64,000 nucleotides of DNA from Lachnospiraceae bacterium (GCA_015057825.1 SVDN01000008.1:40374-104373); one strand, 5' to 3'; counted from the first letter of the stretch, positions 31,956 to 42,298 are shown. The notes: generated from the sequence alone by a model not told the origin. Program-made: numbers and translations.

Positions 31956-34790
31956 TTAATCATGAACCACCGAAGTAGCCGGAATATCCGCCGCATTGGT
32001 CAAAACTGTTTCAAGCGGAATTTCTCCGTAATAATATCTCATTACATCACGAGCCATTTCCGTTGAATAACCCGAAGAATCACCAAATGGTAAAACTACA
32101 GATACGGCTATTTCCGGATTTTCATAAGGTGTAAAGCCTATAAATACGGCATGGGAGCTTCTGAGTTTGTTTTCTTCGGCTGTACCGGTTTTACCTGCAA
32201 CACTGAAGTCAACGCCCGAAAAAGTTCCTGCGGCGGTACCGCTTGCCACAACGGCTCTCATACCTTGGTGAACCGTACTTATGGTAGATGCTGAAATTTC
32301 ACCTTCGCTTGTTATTACAGGCTCATTTTCAAAAATAACATTTCCTTCCACATCAGTTGCTTTATCAAACAAGGTAAGCTTATAGCAAGTACCTCCGTTT
32401 GCAACGGTTGTGGTGTATCTTGCAAGCTGAATGTTTGTATATGAGTTAGAACCCTGACCGATAGCGGTTGTTACCGCGTTTTCATCTGAAAAATGAGGTT
32501 CGTTTTCACTTATTTCAACGCCGGACTTTGTGGTAAGTCCAACAATATTGGCATATTTTTCAATTAAACTCAGACCGTAGCTTGAGTCATAACCGCCACC
32601 GCCGGATGAACCCAGTCTGTAACCCACTTCGTAAAAGAAATAGTTACATGAATTCTGCAAAGCTCCCACAACATTTAGGCTTCCGTGAGAACCCGGATAA
32701 ATCCAACATTTCGGAGACGGAGTTATTGTCTTAAACTCGCTTAAATCTTGTATATAAGTGCCATCCGTAATAATGCCCTCTTCAAGAGCCGTAATGGATG
32801 TAAGCGGTTTGAATGTGGAACCCGGTGCGGTTCTGGTTTGTGTTGCACGGTTATACAAAGGAAGCGATAAATCGTTTGTGAGCTTGTTCCAATATGTGGA
32901 ATCAACCGTACCGGAAAGTTTGTTATTGTCATAGCTCGGATAAGTAACCAAAGCCAAAACATTTCCGGTATTTACATCCGTTACAACAACCGAACCCGAG
33001 CAAGGATCCAATGCAACCATGGCAGGTGTGATTTCAAGTGTTGAAATTTTGCCGACCATCCATGAATATGCTGCATAGTAATTTCCAAGACTCGCATAAG
33101 CGGCTTCATCGTAAGGCAAAACACCCTGATCGTAAATCATTCTGCAAATCTCATTGCCGCCGATGCTGCCGTCATAAACCATATAATAATAGATTTTTTT
33201 TGCAAATCCTGTATTTTCTTTTAAGTAATTAATAATAAAATCAACAAGGTCGGCATATATTTCATCGGAGTTGGAATATCCCGCGCCTTCCTTAATGTTT
33301 GATGTATTAACCCATCCGTTTTGAATAGCATACAACAAGAAGTCCTGCATGCTTATTTCATCGTTGGAAAAAGCAAGATAAGTTTCGTCTTCCGCATCCA
33401 AACTTTGAGTATTGATTATATTCAAAGAGTCTGACTTCAAAGCATCGAATATATACCACATATATTCATTATACTCAGGTGAAAGTCCGTTAAGCGGGGC
33501 TTCGGTTGTGGAAGTCAATTCTTCCTGAATAATGCTCAAAACATAAGCAAGTCTGTCTTGATATTTGTTGTAAACGTTTAATTCCGTATCGGATGCACCT
33601 TCTCTGTTGAGAATGGAAATATCAACAACATTGTTGTTAAGCATCTGATAGTAAACATCTTTGATTGGAACGTAAATAACTTTACTGTCAGTTGTTGGCG
33701 TAAAATCATAATTTACGATTTTACTGAGCAAAATACCCGCAATTTTTTGCTCCAACATATGATAGGTCGCAATCTGCAAGTTTTGATCCAAAGTAAGGTA
33801 AATATTGTTACCGGCAGTTGCCGTGGATTTCACTTCCGAATCCAGCACATTACCCACACTGTCTACAAATACTTTTTCTTCGCCCTTTGTACCCTGTAAA
33901 GTAGTATCAAAATACTCTTCTATACCGGATTTACCTATGGTATCGCCGGATTCGTATTTGAAGCTGTCTGTTTTAGCATTGAGACTTTCTATTTCATCTT
34001 CGGAAATTTCGCCGGTATAACCGAGTATCGGTGCAAAATAAACGCTGTTATTGTAGATTCTAACAGTATCTTGACTTATATCTACACCCTCAAGAGTATT
34101 TTTGCTTTCCAAAATTTCCGCAACCGTTTCATCCGAAACATTTGAAGCTATTGTTGTTGAAAGATACTTTTGATAATAATTAAGCGATAATTCATATCTT
34201 ACGCAGGCGATCTTAAGCTTGCTTTCCAAAGAATAATCATCGCTGATGCCGAATTTCTTGTCTGAGCATATAAATTTAAAGGTTTCATCCGCAGACTGTT
34301 TATCATAGCCTTTTTCCAAAACCTCTGCTTTTTTGATACCGTAAACGTTAATAAGAAACCTGATAAGTTCCGATTCCGATGATGTTGCATAAGTTAAACT
34401 TCCGTCAGATTGCGCTATAATCGGGAAATTGTTAACTACACTGTCACCGTGTTTTTCGATAATCGAAATTGTTTTATCTATAATTGCATTGGTTGTTTCA
34501 TTATCATTTGAAGGATCTTCCATTATAACGGAATATGCAAGCTTATTGTAGGCCAAGACATTACCGTTTCTGTCATAGATATTTCCGCGAGTTCCTTCCG
34601 TATATACGGTCTTTTCGGTTCTTTGGATATAGTTATTCATGTAATAGTCGGCACGAATAACTTGCAAATAAAAAACTCTTGCTATCAAAATAATAGCAAA
34701 GATAACAAAAACCGCGCTTACAATTCCTATACGGGAATTAATTATTTTATTTAAATAGTATTTTAAATTACTAACTATGTTTTTAAACAA
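31956..34790 (-). CDS. mrdA: Penicillin-binding protein 2 (elongation transpeptidase) with a large insertion
   Basis: This class-B PBP of 944 residues partners RodA. A membrane anchor covers about 21-43; the dimerisation domain follows (about 60-330); the transpeptidase motifs are STFK (658-661), SCN (714-716) and KTG (867-869). Between TLDQNLQIATYHMLEQK (about 333-349) and the usual ALDPCSGSVVVTDVNTGNVLALV (from about 594) lies an extra region of some 240 residues without recognised motifs, so the protein is much longer than typical PBP2 (600-700). It lies between mreD and minC. Confidence 0.93.
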   Translation of the reverse strand: MFKNIVSNLKYYLNKIINSRIGIVSAVFVIFAIILIARVFYLQVIRADYYMNNYIQRTEKTVYTEGTRGNIYDRNGNVLAYNKLAYSVIMEDPSNDNETTNAIIDKTISIIEKHGDSVVNNFPIIAQSDGSLTYATSSESELIRFLINVYGIKKAEVLEKGYDKQSADETFKFICSDKKFGISDDYSLESKLKIACVRYELSLNYYQKYLSTTIASNVSDETVAEILESKNTLEGVDISQDTVRIYNNSVYFAPILGYTGEISEDEIESLNAKTDSFKYESGDTIGKSGIEEYFDTTLQGTKGEEKVFVDSVGNVLDSEVKSTATAGNNIYLTLDQNLQIATYHMLEQKIAGILLSKIVNYDFTPTTDSKVIYVPIKDVYYQMLNNNVVDISILNREGASDTELNVYNKYQDRLAYVLSIIQEELTSTTEAPLNGLSPEYNEYMWYIFDALKSDSLNIINTQSLDAEDETYLAFSNDEISMQDFLLYAIQNGWVNTSNIKEGAGYSNSDEIYADLVDFIINYLKENTGFAKKIYYYMVYDGSIGGNEICRMIYDQGVLPYDEAAYASLGNYYAAYSWMVGKISTLEITPAMVALDPCSGSVVVTDVNTGNVLALVTYPSYDNNKLSGTVDSTYWNKLTNDLSLPLYNRATQTRTAPGSTFKPLTSITALEEGIITDGTYIQDLSEFKTITPSPKCWIYPGSHGSLNVVGALQNSCNYFFYEVGYRLGSSGGGGYDSSYGLSLIEKYANIVGLTTKSGVEISENEPHFSDENAVTTAIGQGSNSYTNIQLARYTTTVANGGTCYKLTLFDKATDVEGNVIFENEPVITSEGEISASTISTVHQGMRAVVASGTAAGTFSGVDFSVAGKTGTAEENKLRSSHAVFIGFTPYENPEIAVSVVLPFGDSSGYSTEMARDVMRYYYGEIPLETVLTNAADIPATSVVHD

Positions 34791-34831
34791 AACCCGTATA
34801 CTCCTTTAAAATAATCTAATCCGATTCAGTC

Positions 34832-35374
34832 CTAAATCTCGTTATTGTTTGAAACGGCAAAATTAATTTTTGCGTCTTTTTCAACATATATGTATTTTAT
34901 AAGCTTGGACAAAGGAATTAATATAATGCAAAAAACAATAAATGTATAGATAAGCTCCGGTAACATTACTTTTACAAAATAAAAACCTATTTCCAGTCTT
35001 CCTTTTAGGAAGAACCATATTACATAAAATACAAAATTATATATTAAATCGTTTAATACCAAAAATATCAATTGAAGCTTAAAGTCATCATCAAAAAAGG
35101 TTTTGCCCAGTGTGCCGTCTATATAGCCGAACATCAGTAAAATAAAGGTATTCACACCGAAAACCTGACCGTAAAAGCAGTCAATTAAAAGTCCCAAAAA
35201 GAAGCCCGCAAGCATACCGACCCTTCTTCCTCCGAGAAATGAAAGAAGAAATACAATCATAATAATCAAATTGGGGCTTGCATTGCCTATGGCAATCCAT
35301 TTGCAGACAGTGCACTGAAGAGTAAATGCCGCAATTACCAAGACAATCGCAAGAACTATCTTTTTCCAAAGCAT
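34832..35374 (-). CDS. mreD: Rod shape-determining protein MreD
   Basis: The 180-residue membrane protein has about five hydrophobic segments, with the ANPNLI-like ASPNLIIMIVFLLSFLGGRRVGMLAGFFLGLLIDCFYGQVFGVNTF typical of MreD. It links MreC and the elongation enzymes in the membrane. It begins 2 bases after the mreC stop, so the genes are coupled. Confidence 0.93.
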   Translation of the reverse strand: MLWKKIVLAIVLVIAAFTLQCTVCKWIAIGNASPNLIIMIVFLLSFLGGRRVGMLAGFFLGLLIDCFYGQVFGVNTFILLMFGYIDGTLGKTFFDDDFKLQLIFLVLNDLIYNFVFYVIWFFLKGRLEIGFYFVKVMLPELIYTFIVFCIILIPLSKLIKYIYVEKDAKINFAVSNNNEI

Positions 35375-35376
35375 TT

Positions 35377-36258
35377 TTATTCTCCCGTCTCTTTAAGCTG
35401 CGTTATTACCAACACATCCTGCAAATTCGTAAAATCAACAACGGTTGCCACATAACCCGATTTTGTAAGATTATTGTCATCTTCCGTAACCGAATGAATA
35501 TAGCCTATTAATATACCCGGAAGATATTTACTGCTTATATGTGATGTTGTAATCATGGCACCGTCAGATACTTCAACATCTTTTGAAATGTTGCTGACAC
35601 TTAAGTAACCATCTTCTATAAGTTGCAAGTCTCCGTTAACGACACACAAATCACTTGTTTCCACGAACTCCGCCGAAACACTCATGTTGTCGTTGATAAT
35701 GGAACTTACAATTGAATAATTTGGCCCAACTTCGGTAATAATACCTACAAGACCGCCATTTGCAATAACATTCATATCCACAGCCATTCCGTCATTTGAA
35801 CCTTTGTCGATGGTGAAAGTCGTGAACCATCCGTTTGGCTCCATGGCAATGATTCTGGCACCTGTTGTCGGATATGCGGAATAAGCTTCCTGAAGCTGTA
35901 AAAGCTCTTGAAGTCTTTGAAATTCAAGTTCGTTTTTTAAAAGCTGTGTATTTTGAAGAGTTAGATCATCAACCTGTTCTTTGAGCTTTTCGTTTTCTTC
36001 CTTCAAATCATCTATTTGAGCGAAAAAATCGGATTTGTCCGCAAACCAAAGACCGATATTGTTGATTCCTTTTTCGATGGGAACGAAAATACTGCCCACC
36101 ACTCTTTTGAAAGGTGCGGCAAAAGAACTGTTTGATGCGGAAAGACCAATCATTATAACGCACAATAAAGCAAGTGCCATCAAAATATATTTATCAGGCA
36201 ATTGCTTTCTGTGTCTTACTTTTTTACTTTCCTCTCCGACGTTTTTGTTGTTAAACAT
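35377..36258 (-). CDS. mreC: Rod shape-determining protein MreC
   Basis: The 293-residue protein has one N-terminal membrane segment (about 25-47), a coiled coil (about 78-118, DDLKEENEKLKEQVDDLTLQNTQLLKNELEFQRLQELL) and a periplasmic-type beta domain with GARIIAMEPNGWFTTFTIDKGSNDGMAVDMNVIANGGLVGII, the MreC signature. It sits between mreB and mreD. Confidence 0.95.
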   Translation of the reverse strand: MFNNKNVGEESKKVRHRKQLPDKYILMALALLCVIMIGLSASNSSFAAPFKRVVGSIFVPIEKGINNIGLWFADKSDFFAQIDDLKEENEKLKEQVDDLTLQNTQLLKNELEFQRLQELLQLQEAYSAYPTTGARIIAMEPNGWFTTFTIDKGSNDGMAVDMNVIANGGLVGIITEVGPNYSIVSSIINDNMSVSAEFVETSDLCVVNGDLQLIEDGYLSVSNISKDVEVSDGAMITTSHISSKYLPGILIGYIHSVTEDDNNLTKSGYVATVVDFTNLQDVLVITQLKETGE

Positions 36259-36273
36259 TATATATAAATCCCG

Positions 36274-37305
36274 CTATTTATATTCTTTTTCTTTAGGGAA
36301 ATATCTGACTTTGTCGTATTTTGAGTCAGAATATATCGTATTGATTCCCGAAATGATGGAAAGTTCCGGATTGTCCGGAATATTAACATCCAATCCTGTT
36401 TCTTTCTTGATAAGTTTATCAATATTTTTAATGTTTGCGGAACCACCCGTAAGGAACATACCCGAATGTATGATATCGGCTGACAATTCAGGCGGTGTTT
36501 TTTCAAGAAGCATTTTAACGGAATCGATGATTGTATGAAGACATTCTTGGATTCCTTCGTTAATTACTTTTGAATCTATTTCAACTTTAACGGGAAGACC
36601 CGAAACAACGTTTCTTCCGTATGCAAACATTTTCTGTGTCTCAGCTTCCGGCTGATCTCCCAAAGCATCGGCAATTTGTATTTTGATTTGTTCCGCGGTT
36701 TTGCTTCCGATGAACAAATTGTATTTTTTACGAACCGTATTGATGATTACTTCATCGATTTTTTTACCGGCGGTTTTTATAATCTTTGTAAGAACTATAC
36801 CACCCATGGAAATAACCGAAATTTCCGTTGTGTCCGAACCGATATTAACAACAAGATTACCTTTCGGACTTTCAATATCAATACCAACACCGATTGCATC
36901 CGCTATCGGTTTTTCAACAACCGAAACTTCTTTGGCTTTGATTCTTGACATGGAAACAATATTATAAAAGGCTCTTTTTTCAACTTCGGTAATGTCTGTC
37001 GGAACAGCTATGCAAAAAGTTGAGCCGTTAACGATTTTACCGCCGTTAAGCTTTCTGTACATAATGTCAAAAAGCTGCTCCATGCTTTTAATATCGGCAA
37101 TAACACCGTTTCTGACAGGGAAAACTATTTCGATGTTTTCCGGTGTTCTTTCGTACATTTCGTATGCGAAATCTCCGCTTTCATACAAATCTTTTCCGTC
37201 TTTGAGAGCAATAACGTTTTTTTCGTTAACAATACTGCCATTATCCGTACAAACAAGTTTGATGCTGCTTGTACCCAAATCCATTCCGTATTTTAATCCA
37301 GCCAT
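36274..37305 (-). CDS. mreB: MreB-family actin homologue, divergent
   Basis: This 343-residue actin-like protein organises elongation. The phosphate-1 motif reads GMDLGTSSIKLV instead of the usual DLGTANTLV, and the phosphate-2 motif reads NIGSDTTEISVISMGGIV instead of DIGGGTTEVAVISLGGIV. The C-terminal LTGGSANIKNIDKLI retains the adenosine motif. Context (radC upstream, mreC downstream) supports mreB. The altered nucleotide-site residues suggest slow or changed ATP turnover (inference). Confidence 0.93.
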   Translation of the reverse strand: MAGLKYGMDLGTSSIKLVCTDNGSIVNEKNVIALKDGKDLYESGDFAYEMYERTPENIEIVFPVRNGVIADIKSMEQLFDIMYRKLNGGKIVNGSTFCIAVPTDITEVEKRAFYNIVSMSRIKAKEVSVVEKPIADAIGVGIDIESPKGNLVVNIGSDTTEISVISMGGIVLTKIIKTAGKKIDEVIINTVRKKYNLFIGSKTAEQIKIQIADALGDQPEAETQKMFAYGRNVVSGLPVKVEIDSKVINEGIQECLHTIIDSVKMLLEKTPPELSADIIHSGMFLTGGSANIKNIDKLIKKETGLDVNIPDNPELSIISGINTIYSDSKYDKVRYFPKEKEYK

Positions 37306-37322
37306 TATAGTTCCTCCCGGCT

Positions 37323-38018
37323 TTATAATTTTCCTATTGTTTTTAAACTAACAAATTTATTATCACCGATTATTATATGATCGGCCAAAGGGATACCAAT
37401 CAAATTTCCTGAATTTTTAACCAATTCGGTAGTATCCAAATCAGCTTTGCTGGGAAAGGGATTTCCGCTGGGATGATTATGGACCATTATTATTTGATTG
37501 GCTTTATCTTTCAAAGCTTCTATGAAAATTTCTCTGGGTGAAAGACATGATGAATTGGCGGTTCCCAAAGATAATTCAAAATCTCTTATAAGAAAACCGG
37601 CATTATTTAAAAGCATGATAATAACATGTTCCCTGTCTTCAAAGCGAAGAGTCGGCATGTAATACATGGCAATGGTTTCGGGCTTGTTAAAACAAAGGCC
37701 CGTCCATGCTTTGCTCTTTGTTATCCTTTCGGATAATTCCGCAATTGCTTTAATTTGTATGGCTTTAACTTTTCCTATACCTTTAAATTTAATTAAATCA
37801 TCATACTTATAACGAACAATGTTTAATATTGCGGTTTTGTCATCGTTGCCGTTTAAAATTCTTGCTGCCAGTTCCACACTTGTTTCATCATCGGAGCCGC
37901 TTTTTATTATAATCGCAAGAAGTTCGGCATCGCTTAAATGTTTCACACCGTATTTTAAAAATTTTTCATATGGTTGAAGCTCTTTAAATTGTTCTTTAAT
38001 TGTTTGCTTATCTTTCAT
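37323..38018 (-). CDS. radC: RadC-family JAB/MPN-domain protein
   Basis: The 231-residue protein has an N-terminal helix-hairpin-helix region (about 60-95, LIKFKGIGKVKAIQI) and a metal-binding JAB domain with MVHNHPSGNPFPSKADLDTT. Its biochemical role is unsettled; its place before mreB is conserved. The start at 38018 follows AGGAGG by 5 bases; a longer in-frame start at 38051 would run through that site. Confidence 0.94.
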   Translation of the reverse strand: MKDKQTIKEQFKELQPYEKFLKYGVKHLSDAELLAIIIKSGSDDETSVELAARILNGNDDKTAILNIVRYKYDDLIKFKGIGKVKAIQIKAIAELSERITKSKAWTGLCFNKPETIAMYYMPTLRFEDREHVIIMLLNNAGFLIRDFELSLGTANSSCLSPREIFIEALKDKANQIIMVHNHPSGNPFPSKADLDTTELVKNSGNLIGIPLADHIIIGDNKFVSLKTIGKL

Positions 38019-38165
38019 GGGACCTCCTAGGACTGCGCTCTCCAAGCCCAAAAGGTGCTAAAGTTAAGCAAAGATTATTTTACCATAATTTTTATGTAAA
38101 GTACATAGAATTTATATAGTAAATATGATATATCTACAGCTTATTTTATCAAATCAAAATTTGTG

Positions 38166-39434
38166 TTAATTAAGTTTCACAAGACCTGCTTCATACATGG
38201 ATTGCAAAGATTTCATAATTCCGATTTTTGCATGGAACCATGTAAGACCGCCTTGGAAATAAACCGCATAAGGTGGTTTGATCGGAGCATCTGCGCTAAG
38301 TTCGATTGAAGCGCCTTGAATAAAGGCACCCGCAGCCATGATTACATCGCTGTCATATCCCGGCATTGCCCATGGTTCGGGAACAACAAAACTATCGATA
38401 GGAGAAGCTGCCTGAATTCCTTTGCAAAATTCGATAATATGCTGTTTTTCACCAAATTCAACAGATTGAATAATGTCATATCTTGGCTCTTTTGAATCCG
38501 GCACAACTTTAAAGCCAAGTTTTTCATAGATTGCAGCTGCAAAAACAGCACCTTTAACCGCGCTTGCAGTAACGGTAGGAGCCATGAAAAAGCCTTGGAA
38601 CAAGCTTTGCGTTACACCCAAGGATGCACCTACTTCTTTTCCGAGACCCGGTGTTGTAAGACGGAATGCCGCATTTTCCACACAATCTTTTGTACCGCAA
38701 ATATATCCGCCGATTGGTGCAAGGCCACCGCCCGGGTTTTTGATAAGGGAACCCACAACCATATCGGCACCAAAATCCGAAGGTTCTTTTTCACATACGA
38801 ATTCTCCATAGCAGTTATCAACCATGACGATGATATCAGAGCGAATTTCTTTTATAAACTTAATAGCGCGACCGATTTCTTCGGGTGAAAGTGTCGGACG
38901 TGTCAAATATCCTTTTGAACGCTGAATTGCGCACATTTTTGTTGCCGGTGTAACAGCTGCTTTAATGGCATCCAAATCAAATGTGCCATCCTCGTTGAGT
39001 TCAACCTGTTTATATGTTACACCGTATTCTGCCAAAGAACCTTTCGCAGGCACTATTCCGATAACCTGTTCCAAAGTGTCGTATGGTTTGCCGCTGACTG
39101 ATATCAGTTCATCTCCCGGTCTTAAATTGGATGACAATGCAAGGGCAAGAGCATGTGTACCGCAAACGATTTGAGGTCTGACAAGAGCATCTTCCGTATG
39201 AAAAACCGATGCATATACTTTTTCCAATGTTTCACGACCCAAATCGTTATAGCCGTAACCCGTTGAAGGATTAAAATGAACATCGCTTACTTTATTATCC
39301 TGAAAAGCTTTTAAAACCTTAAGTTGGTTGATTTCGGCAATTTTGTCGAATTCTTCAAAACGTTCTTTAAGGTCTTTTTCCACTTCATTGCAAAAATTCA
39401 AAACTTTATCATCAATACCGAATTCTTTATACAT
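38166..39434 (-). CDS. YnbB-type PLP enzyme (methionine gamma-lyase / 'aluminium resistance' family)
   Basis: The 422-residue fold-type I PLP enzyme has the likely PLP lysine in GSLIKNPGGGLAPIGGYICG, and VDNCYGEFVCEKEP upstream. PF06838 family members are annotated as methionine gamma-lyase-like or aluminium-resistance proteins, but activity is rarely tested. It begins 19 bases after miaA and is likely co-transcribed with mutL-miaA. A 147-base gap without features follows before radC. Confidence 0.9.
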   Translation of the reverse strand: MYKEFGIDDKVLNFCNEVEKDLKERFEEFDKIAEINQLKVLKAFQDNKVSDVHFNPSTGYGYNDLGRETLEKVYASVFHTEDALVRPQIVCGTHALALALSSNLRPGDELISVSGKPYDTLEQVIGIVPAKGSLAEYGVTYKQVELNEDGTFDLDAIKAAVTPATKMCAIQRSKGYLTRPTLSPEEIGRAIKFIKEIRSDIIVMVDNCYGEFVCEKEPSDFGADMVVGSLIKNPGGGLAPIGGYICGTKDCVENAAFRLTTPGLGKEVGASLGVTQSLFQGFFMAPTVTASAVKGAVFAAAIYEKLGFKVVPDSKEPRYDIIQSVEFGEKQHIIEFCKGIQAASPIDSFVVPEPWAMPGYDSDVIMAAGAFIQGASIELSADAPIKPPYAVYFQGGLTWFHAKIGIMKSLQSMYEAGLVKLN

Positions 39435-39452
39435 ATTATGCCTTCCTGTTCT

Positions 39453-40397
39453 TTATATTATGTTTTTGTTTTTCAATCTTTTAATCATTTCATCAAGAAG
39501 AATGGCTGAATCATTTGAAAAATCTTCATATTCAAGCATTTCAACGCATTTCTCGCGTCTAAACCATGTCAGCTGTCTTTTTGCAAAATGTCTGGTGTTT
39601 TGCTTGATTTTATCAAATGCTTCATCCTCGCTGCATTCGCCATCGAGGAATGCGTATATTTCCTTATAGCCGATTCCTTGCATAGAGGTTAAATTCCTTG
39701 AATATCCCAATGATTTCAGATTTGCAACTTCATCAATTATACCCTTGTTATGCATAATGTCAACTCTTTTGTTGATTCTGTCATATAATTCTTCGCGCTT
39801 TCTGTTCAATACGAAATAAGCAAAATTATAAGGGCTTTCTTTTTGCCATTGTTCTTTGTTGTGTTCTGAAATTTTGTAACCCGTTTGTTTGTAATACTCT
39901 ATTGCTCTGGCAACGCGTTTAATATTATTTTCGTGAATTTGAGCGGCCGACTCCGGGTCGATTTCTTCCAAGATTTTGTGAAGATAGTTTGCCCCTTTTT
40001 CTTCGGCAGTTTTATAAAGTTCTTTTCGAATACTGTCATCTTCTTCGTTTTCGGCAAAATCAACATCATAAAGAAGCGCCTGAACGTAAAAACCGGTGCC
40101 TCCCACAATGATTGGAATTTTTCCTTTTGAATAAATGACATCGAGATATTTCAAGGACAATTCTTTGAATTTATAAACATTGAAATCTTCATCCGGCTCT
40201 AACTCATCAATCATATAATGAGTCACACCCTGCATTTCTTCAGGCCTTATTTTAGCTGAACCGATGTCCATTTTTTTGTAAATCTGAATGGAATCGGCAC
40301 TTATAATCTCGCCATTGATTTTTTTTGCAAGATTAATGGATATATCTGTTTTTCCGACAGCCGTCGGTCCTGAAATTATAACTAAAGGTTTTTTCAT
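39453..40397 (-). CDS. miaA: tRNA dimethylallyltransferase MiaA
   Basis: The 314-residue enzyme prenylates A37 of tRNAs reading U-starting codons, making i6A that MiaB (also in this window) methylthiolates. The P-loop is GPTAVGKTDIS; DSIQIYKKMDIGSAK, GGTGFYVQALLYDVDF and FDKIKQNTRHFAKRQLTWFRR are family signatures. It starts 2 bases after the mutL stop. Confidence 0.97.
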   Translation of the reverse strand: MKKPLVIISGPTAVGKTDISINLAKKINGEIISADSIQIYKKMDIGSAKIRPEEMQGVTHYMIDELEPDEDFNVYKFKELSLKYLDVIYSKGKIPIIVGGTGFYVQALLYDVDFAENEEDDSIRKELYKTAEEKGANYLHKILEEIDPESAAQIHENNIKRVARAIEYYKQTGYKISEHNKEQWQKESPYNFAYFVLNRKREELYDRINKRVDIMHNKGIIDEVANLKSLGYSRNLTSMQGIGYKEIYAFLDGECSEDEAFDKIKQNTRHFAKRQLTWFRREKCVEMLEYEDFSNDSAILLDEMIKRLKNKNII

Positions 40398-40399
40398 AA

Positions 40400-42298
40400 T
40401 TACACAATTCTTTTAAATTTCTTTTCGAGTTCATATTTGGAAAAGGATATAAGTGTCGGTCTGCCGTGTGGACAATGATAAGGATTTTCAAGGCTTAACA
40501 AATCATCAATAAGCGCATTTACTTCCGCATTCGAAAGTCTTGTGTTACCTTTAACGGCAGCTTTGCAAGCCGCACTTGCGAGTTTATGAAGAATACTATC
40601 CGTTTTGCTCAATTTAACTTCATTTACGATTTCGTCAATTATCTCCAAAAACAAGTCTTTGCTTTCCAAAGAATCCATTCCTGCGGGAATTGCGCTGATT
40701 GCATAGTCGTTTCCGCCAAAGGAATCTATTTCAAATCCAAGCTTTTTAAAATCTTCAATGTATTTATTTACACTGTCTTCTTCCGCAGCAGTCAAAGAAA
40801 CTATTAAGGAAGGAGATATCTGTTGCGAATAAACTTGCGACTCTTCTAATTTTTTCAAAAGCCTTTCATACAAAACTTTTTCATGAGCGGCATGTTGATC
40901 CATTATATACATTTTGTCCTTGTATTCAACAATCCAATAAGTGTCGAAAACCTGGCCGATAAGCTTATGTCTGTCACGGGCTTTTTCGCTTAAAAACTCA
41001 TCATTAAACAGGTTTTCTTGTTTATATTCCTTAACTTCCGATTTTTCTTCAATAAGCGGCTCTTTACTTTCAAAAGATATCTTATTTTCAGTTTCCGAAT
41101 AGTTCTTTTCTTCCGTTTTTTGATATTGATTTTCATCATCATTGTAAACAAAACTTACCGACTCGTTTTCCGTGTCTTTGTCAAAATCATAAATCTTGCC
41201 GCTTTCATAAAGTCTTTTGCTTTCAAAGGGCTCGGGAATACTTTTTTCTTTTAATATTTTTTTGATTTCTTCTTTTGATGAATCTTCGGACGCCGCATCC
41301 ACAATAAATACTTTTCCTTTAAGGGCATTGCTTACGGCTTCAAAAATCAGTTCGTAAACCTCATCCGAATTTTCAAAACGAATTTCCATTTTTGAAGGAT
41401 GAACATTAACATCCACAAATTCATTGGAAACAGCTATGTGCAAAACGCAAAACGGATATTTGTGTTGCATTATATAAGGCTTATAAGCATCTTCGATTGC
41501 TTTTGAAACTATATTGTTTTTAATATATCTTCCGTTGATAAAATAGTTTTCAAAACTTCTGTTTCCGCGAGAAACCACCGGTTTTGCCACATAACCGCTA
41601 ACTTTAATATCTTCGTTATACTCCGAAACATCCAAAAGATTGGAAGAGGTTTCTTTGCCGTAAATGGCATAAATTACATCTTTTAATTTATCGGAACCCG
41701 ATGTGTATATTTTTGTTTGTCCGTTGTTTATGAATTTAAAAGAAATCTCCGGATGAGAAAGAGACAACTTTTCAACAATTTCAGCAATATATCCCGCTTC
41801 GGTGGACTGACTTTTCAAGAACTTTTTTCTTGCCGGAGTATTGTAAAAAACATTACGCACAATAAATGTTGTGCCATCCGGTACTCCGATTTCTTCTATT
41901 TCCTCTTCTTCGCCACCGTTAATTAAAAATCTGCATCCCATAGGAGAATCCTGGGTTTTTGTAATCAATTCAACCTGCGAAACGGCGGAAATACTGGATA
42001 ATGCCTCACCTCTAAAACCCAAAGAAGATATTTTGGCAAGATCCGACGCATCGCTTATTTTGCTGGTTGCATGGCGCTTGAAAGCGGTGGGAATATCATC
42101 TTTATCTATGCCTTTACCGTTGTCGCTGATTCTGATCATATCTATGCCGCCGCCTTTTATTTCAACGGAAATCGCTGTTGCTCCCGCATCGATAGAGTTT
42201 TCCAAAAGCTCTTTAACAATTGATGAAGGTCTGTCAACAACTTCGCCGGCAGCTATTTTATTGATTGTTTCTTTATCTAACAGTTTAATAATAGGCAT
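40400..42298 (-). CDS. mutL: DNA mismatch repair protein MutL
   Basis: This 632-residue GHKL ATPase has N-terminal motifs NKIAAGEVVDRPSSIVKELLENSIDAGA, DNGKGI and GFRGEALSSI, an acidic linker (about 350-435), and a C-terminal domain with the metal-dependent nickase motif DQHAAHEKVLYERLL (DQHAx2Ex4E). The endonuclease residues imply methyl-independent mismatch repair. It lies after mutS with a 65-base gap that holds a hairpin. Confidence 0.97.
   Translation of the reverse strand: MPIIKLLDKETINKIAAGEVVDRPSSIVKELLENSIDAGATAISVEIKGGGIDMIRISDNGKGIDKDDIPTAFKRHATSKISDASDLAKISSLGFRGEALSSISAVSQVELITKTQDSPMGCRFLINGGEEEEIEEIGVPDGTTFIVRNVFYNTPARKKFLKSQSTEAGYIAEIVEKLSLSHPEISFKFINNGQTKIYTSGSDKLKDVIYAIYGKETSSNLLDVSEYNEDIKVSGYVAKPVVSRGNRSFENYFINGRYIKNNIVSKAIEDAYKPYIMQHKYPFCVLHIAVSNEFVDVNVHPSKMEIRFENSDEVYELIFEAVSNALKGKVFIVDAASEDSSKEEIKKILKEKSIPEPFESKRLYESGKIYDFDKDTENESVSFVYNDDENQYQKTEEKNYSETENKISFESKEPLIEEKSEVKEYKQENLFNDEFLSEKARDRHKLIGQVFDTYWIVEYKDKMYIMDQHAAHEKVLYERLLKKLEESQVYSQQISPSLIVSLTAAEEDSVNKYIEDFKKLGFEIDSFGGNDYAISAIPAGMDSLESKDLFLEIIDEIVNEVKLSKTDSILHKLASAACKAAVKGNTRLSNAEVNALIDDLLSLENPYHCPHGRPTLISFSKYELEKKFKRIV

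Noticed and set aside
38052..38165. radC promoter
   Set aside because: Several weak AT-rich candidates exist (for example TTTACA with TAATCT) but none stands out in this composition.
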